16,154 nucleotides of DNA, taken from positions 1 to 16,154 of the forward strand of contig JAWXCJ010000376.1 in the NCBI GenBank assembly GCA_034408875.1, written 5' to 3'. Positions 14,213-16,154 of the stretch are shown one piece after another. The position numbers and the translations under genes were made by a program. The first letter of the stretch is position 1; each line of letters opens with the position of its first letter. This stretch comes from JANNHK01 sp034408875. GTDB taxonomy: Bacteria > Actinomycetota > Acidimicrobiia > IMCC26256 > PALSA-610. The notes under the pieces are model-generated. The model saw only the letters and a list, made by a program, of their open reading frames with translations. It was not told where the DNA came from and did no database searches.

Positions 14213-14976
14213 CCGCCGCCGTCCCGCGTCCCGATGGTCAGCCGCTCCTGGCGCTCGACGACGTCGACGCGGGCTACGGACCCTTCCGGGCGATCTTCGG
14301 TGTGTCGTTCGCGATCTTTCCCGGGCGCGTTCTCGCGCTCCTTGGGTCGAACGGTGCCGGTAAGACCACCATCGCCCGGGTGTGTTCCGGTCTCGTCACA
14401 CCGACGCGCGGCTGCGTCGTGTACGACGGCAACACCATGGGCGACGCCCGCGCCTATCGGTTCGCGCAGCGCGGGGTTGTGCACGCGCCGGAAGGACGTT
14501 CGGTGTTCGCGTCGCTCACAGTCGAGGAGAATCTCGAACTCACCTTCCGGCGCAGCCGCGGACGCGCCGGTGTGAGACCCGCGCTCGATGAGGCGTACGC
14601 GCTGTTCCCGCGGTTGGGCGAACGTCGCCGCCAACTGGCCGGGACACTTTCCGGCGGTGAACAGCGGATGCTCGCGCTCGCGCGCGTGCTCGTCGAGAAG
14701 CCCCGCCTGCTGATCGCCGACGAGCTCTCGCTCGGTCTCGCACCCATCGTGGTCGACGAGGTGTACCGCACCCTCTCGACGATCCGCGACTCCGGAACGA
14801 CGCTGCTTCTCGTCGAACAGCACGTGCACCACGCGCTGGCGATCGCCGACGACGCGGTCGTGCTCGACAAGGGCGAGGTCACGTACTGGGGTCCGGTGAA
14901 CGAGCTCGGCGATATCCACGAGCGCCTGCTCGGCGGTGGGGAAGCAGCCGACGCGGTCGAGGACGACCTTAACTGA
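14209..14976 (+). CDS. livF: LivF-type ABC ATPase
   Basis: A 255-residue protein starting at a GTG that overlaps the livG stop. Walker A is GSNGAGKT (46-53), the signature LSGGEQ (147-152), Walker B LLIADELSLGLAP, and the switch His lies in VEQHVHHAL. The LivF hallmark block RGVVHAPEGRSVFASLTVEENLEL, in place of the LivG insertion, separates it from livG. Walker B has Asp-Glu-Leu instead of Asp-Glu-Pro, common in LivF proteins. It is the last gene of the four-gene operon and converges on the TetR gene with a 12-bp gap and no clear terminator hairpin. Confidence 0.93.
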   Translation: MTAAVPRPDGQPLLALDDVDAGYGPFRAIFGVSFAIFPGRVLALLGSNGAGKTTIARVCSGLVTPTRGCVVYDGNTMGDARAYRFAQRGVVHAPEGRSVFASLTVEENLELTFRRSRGRAGVRPALDEAYALFPRLGERRRQLAGTLSGGEQRMLALARVLVEKPRLLIADELSLGLAPIVVDEVYRTLSTIRDSGTTLLLVEQHVHHALAIADDAVVLDKGEVTYWGPVNELGDIHERLLGGGEAADAVEDDLN

Positions 14977-14988
14977 ACGGTATTGGGC

Positions 14989-15630
14989 CTAGGCGCCGAA
15001 CAGCGCCGCGTGCGTGACGTCGGCGAGCGTGTCGATCATCTGCTCGCGGTCGATGCGAACCTGATCGGAGATCACGTAGTAGTTCAGCCGCTCGAGCATT
15101 GCGACCAATGCGAGCGCGGCGATGGCGGGGTCGAGATCGGGCGCCTCCACCGCGGTGATGCGGTCGGTGAGCACGCGCGTCAGTCGCGTGAGGACATCGG
15201 TACCGAGGCGGCCGAACTCGAGACTTGCCATCTCGGCCTCGGTCCACGCGCGCACGACCGGACCCCAGCGGGCGTAGAGGTCGGCGAACTGTTCGATCCA
15301 CTCCCGCAGGGCGGCGCGGCCCTCCGGGCCGGCCGCGAGCGGCCCGAGCGACTCGGCGACCACCTGCATCTCGTCGGTGATCTCGCCCGCGAGGGCGCGG
15401 AACAGGTCTTCCTTGTTGGAGAAGTACAGGTAGAAGGTCCCGTGCGAGGTCTTCGCCAGCTTCACGATGTCGTCGACGCGGGCCGCGTGGTACCCCTTGG
15501 CGGCGAACACTTCGCCACCGGCGTCGAGCAGCTTGCGCATCGTGCGCTGTCCGCGCGCGCGGAGTTCGCGGCGTTGGGCGGGCGCTCCGGCGGCAGCACG
15601 CGCACCTGCGGGCGAGGCCGGGTGGGGCAC
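14989..15630 (-). CDS. TetR-family transcriptional regulator
   Basis: A 213-residue protein from GTG 15630. The N-terminal extension (1-25) is Ala/Arg-rich. The TetR DNA-binding domain spans about 28-75, with VFAAKGYHAARVDDIVKLA then TSHGTFYLYFSNKEDLFRAL, the canonical helix-turn-helix and following helix. The rest is the all-alpha ligand/dimer domain, including WTEAEMASLEFGRLG. The GTG has no Shine-Dalgarno but TACCCT lies 6 nt upstream, suggesting a leaderless mRNA. It is divergent from the MaoC-type hydratase gene across 116 bp containing a palindrome, so it most likely represses that operon and perhaps itself. An acyl-CoA-type ligand is plausible from the neighbour but is not shown by the sequence. 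Confidence 0.9.
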   Translation of the reverse strand: MPHPASPAGARAAAGAPAQRRELRARGQRTMRKLLDAGGEVFAAKGYHAARVDDIVKLAKTSHGTFYLYFSNKEDLFRALAGEITDEMQVVAESLGPLAAGPEGRAALREWIEQFADLYARWGPVVRAWTEAEMASLEFGRLGTDVLTRLTRVLTDRITAVEAPDLDPAIAALALVAMLERLNYYVISDQVRIDREQMIDTLADVTHAALFGA

Positions 15631-15636
15631 GCGGTC

Positions 15637-15642
15637 AGGGTA
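15637..15642 (-). promoter_or_regulatory. Putative -10 element for leaderless TetR gene
   Basis: On the minus strand, TACCCT ends 6 nt before the GTG, the same hexamer-to-start spacing as at arfB. There is no purine-rich ribosome-binding site. Confidence 0.33.
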
Positions 15643-15706
15643 TGGGAACCCGACGTTGGTGTCACCTTTCGGCCCGCTCGCCCTGCCCGGACGGGCTTCG
15701 TACAGC

Positions 15707-15728
15707 TACGATCTGACGCCTACGTCAG
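15707..15728 (+). promoter_or_regulatory. Promoter -10 and overlapping TetR-type operator
   Basis: TACGAT (15707-15712) is a plausible -10 for the hydratase operon. It is followed directly by a perfect inverted repeat, CTGACG (15713-15718), CCTA spacer, CGTCAG (15723-15728). The expected transcription start, about 7 nt after the -10, falls inside the palindrome. A bound dimer would therefore block initiation. The site lies in the gap between the TetR gene and its divergent neighbour, 18 nt before the ATG. No strong -35 is seen. Confidence 0.55.
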
Positions 15729-15746
15729 CACGCATGGGGGACACGA

Positions 15747-16142
15747 ATGTCGCACAGTGTCGGTGAAGAGCGCCGCGAAGAATTCCCGCCTCTGACGCGG
15801 ACGATGTTCGTGAAGTACGCGGGCGCATCGGGAGACTTCAACCCGATGCATCACGACGACACGATCGCGACGCAGGTCGGGAACCCGTCGGTGTTCGGCC
15901 ACGGCATGTTGAGCATGGGCTTTGCCGCGCGCGTGGTGAAGGACTGGTTCGGAGCGGAAGCGATCCGCCGTCTCCAGGTGCGTTTCTCGAAGCAGGTCTG
16001 GCCCGGCGACGTGCTCACGTGTGTCGCCACGGTCACGGGAACACGCGAAGAGGGCGGCGTGACCCTCGTCGACGTCGACCTCACCGTCACGAACCAGAAC
16101 GGCGACAAAGCCGTCACCGGCACCGCCACGGCGGTCGCGTGA
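15747..16142 (+). CDS. MaoC-like / HadB-type hotdog (R)-hydratase or 3-hydroxyacyl dehydratase
   Basis: A 131-residue single-hotdog protein with a GGGGGA ribosome-binding tract before ATG 15747. The catalytic segment YAGASGDFNPMHHDD carries the Asp30-x4-His35 pair of MaoC/R-hydratases. A GNPSVFGHGMLSMGFAARVV helix and RFSKQVWPGDVLTCVATV strands complete the family pattern. Sequence layout (LTR..F..YAGASGD.NP.H.D, then GHGMLSMG) closely follows mycobacterial HadB, which works with a HadA-type partner; no such partner lies upstream here. It would hydrate or dehydrate enoyl/3-hydroxyacyl thioesters. TetR repression is suggested by the palindrome upstream. Its stop overlaps a possible start of another gene. 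Confidence 0.88.
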   Translation: MSHSVGEERREEFPPLTRTMFVKYAGASGDFNPMHHDDTIATQVGNPSVFGHGMLSMGFAARVVKDWFGAEAIRRLQVRFSKQVWPGDVLTCVATVTGTREEGGVTLVDVDLTVTNQNGDKAVTGTATAVA

Positions 16143-16154
16143 ACATGGGGCGGG
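16139..16154 (+). CDS. Possible start of the next operon gene (cut by window end)
   Basis: GTGA at 16139-16142 overlaps the hydratase stop in the same way as at the toxin and livF starts. The frame reads V-N-M-G-R to the window end, with an in-frame ATG at 16145 as an alternative. Only five codons are visible, so no product can be named. A short-chain dehydrogenase would be a common partner of such a hydratase, but that is a guess from context. Confidence 0.3.

Noticed and set aside
15685..15696. GCCCG-GA-CGGGC palindrome upstream of the hydratase gene
   Set aside because: It is short and simple GC sequence expected by chance at this composition; the CTGACG-N4-CGTCAG repeat is a much better operator.
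1..16154. CRISPR array, insertion sequence, phage structural genes or biosynthetic cluster
   Set aside because: No regularly spaced repeats, transposase motifs, terminal inverted repeats, phage proteins or NRPS/PKS/RiPP-type genes were seen on either strand.

Overview
The window reads as high-GC actinobacterial chromosome, most likely from the class Acidimicrobiia or a relative. The support is indirect: strong GC bias at third codon positions, frequent GTG starts, a WS/DGAT-type acyltransferase, a PIG-L deacetylase of the mycothiol-enzyme type, and a fused LivH-LivM permease. The lineage is an inference; there is no rRNA or other phylogenetic marker here.

Region 1 (1-1969) looks accessory. 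It opens inside an Xre/MbcA-type antitoxin gene. The antitoxin stop codon overlaps a GTG that I take as the start of a RES-domain toxin, so the pair forms a RES-Xre type II toxin-antitoxin module. Right behind it, on the minus strand, is the 3' end of a tmRNA/tRNA-like gene (T-arm plus acceptor strand) with no matching 5' half. This is the usual signature of an integration site. The next kilobase has short tandem repeats, a UUCG hairpin and minus-strand coding-like pieces scattered over different frames, and no intact gene. I read it as gene remnants left at an island boundary.

Region 2 (1970-9831) is dense housekeeping and lipid-related DNA. A DUF885 metallopeptidase-like gene (-) is head-to-head with ettA (+), an ABC-F translation factor. 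ettA converges on a small lipoprotein gene across a large two-tier hairpin. The lipoprotein gene is divergent from arfB (+), a GGQ ribosome-rescue hydrolase. arfB converges on a membrane-anchored HSL-type esterase with overlapping stop codons. The esterase is divergent from a wax ester synthase/DGAT, which converges on a PIG-L deacetylase.

Region 3 (9956-14976) is one compact operon for a branched-chain amino acid type (HAAT/Liv) ABC importer: lipoprotein binding protein, single-chain LivH-LivM permease, LivG ATPase and LivF ATPase. The last three genes overlap or are translationally coupled.

Region 4 (14989-16154) holds a TetR regulator (-), divergent from a HadB/MaoC-type hydratase (+). 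A perfect inverted repeat, CTGACG-N4-CGTCAG, sits just downstream of a -10-like hexamer and is the likely operator. Another reading frame opens at the hydratase stop codon and runs off the window.

Recurring feature: several starts lacking a properly spaced Shine-Dalgarno carry a TANNNT hexamer 6-9 nt upstream, which suggests leaderless transcription. I did not find a clearly new defence or biosynthetic system. The most interesting parts are the RES-Xre module beside the tmRNA-like fragment, the large palindrome after ettA, and the TetR operator.
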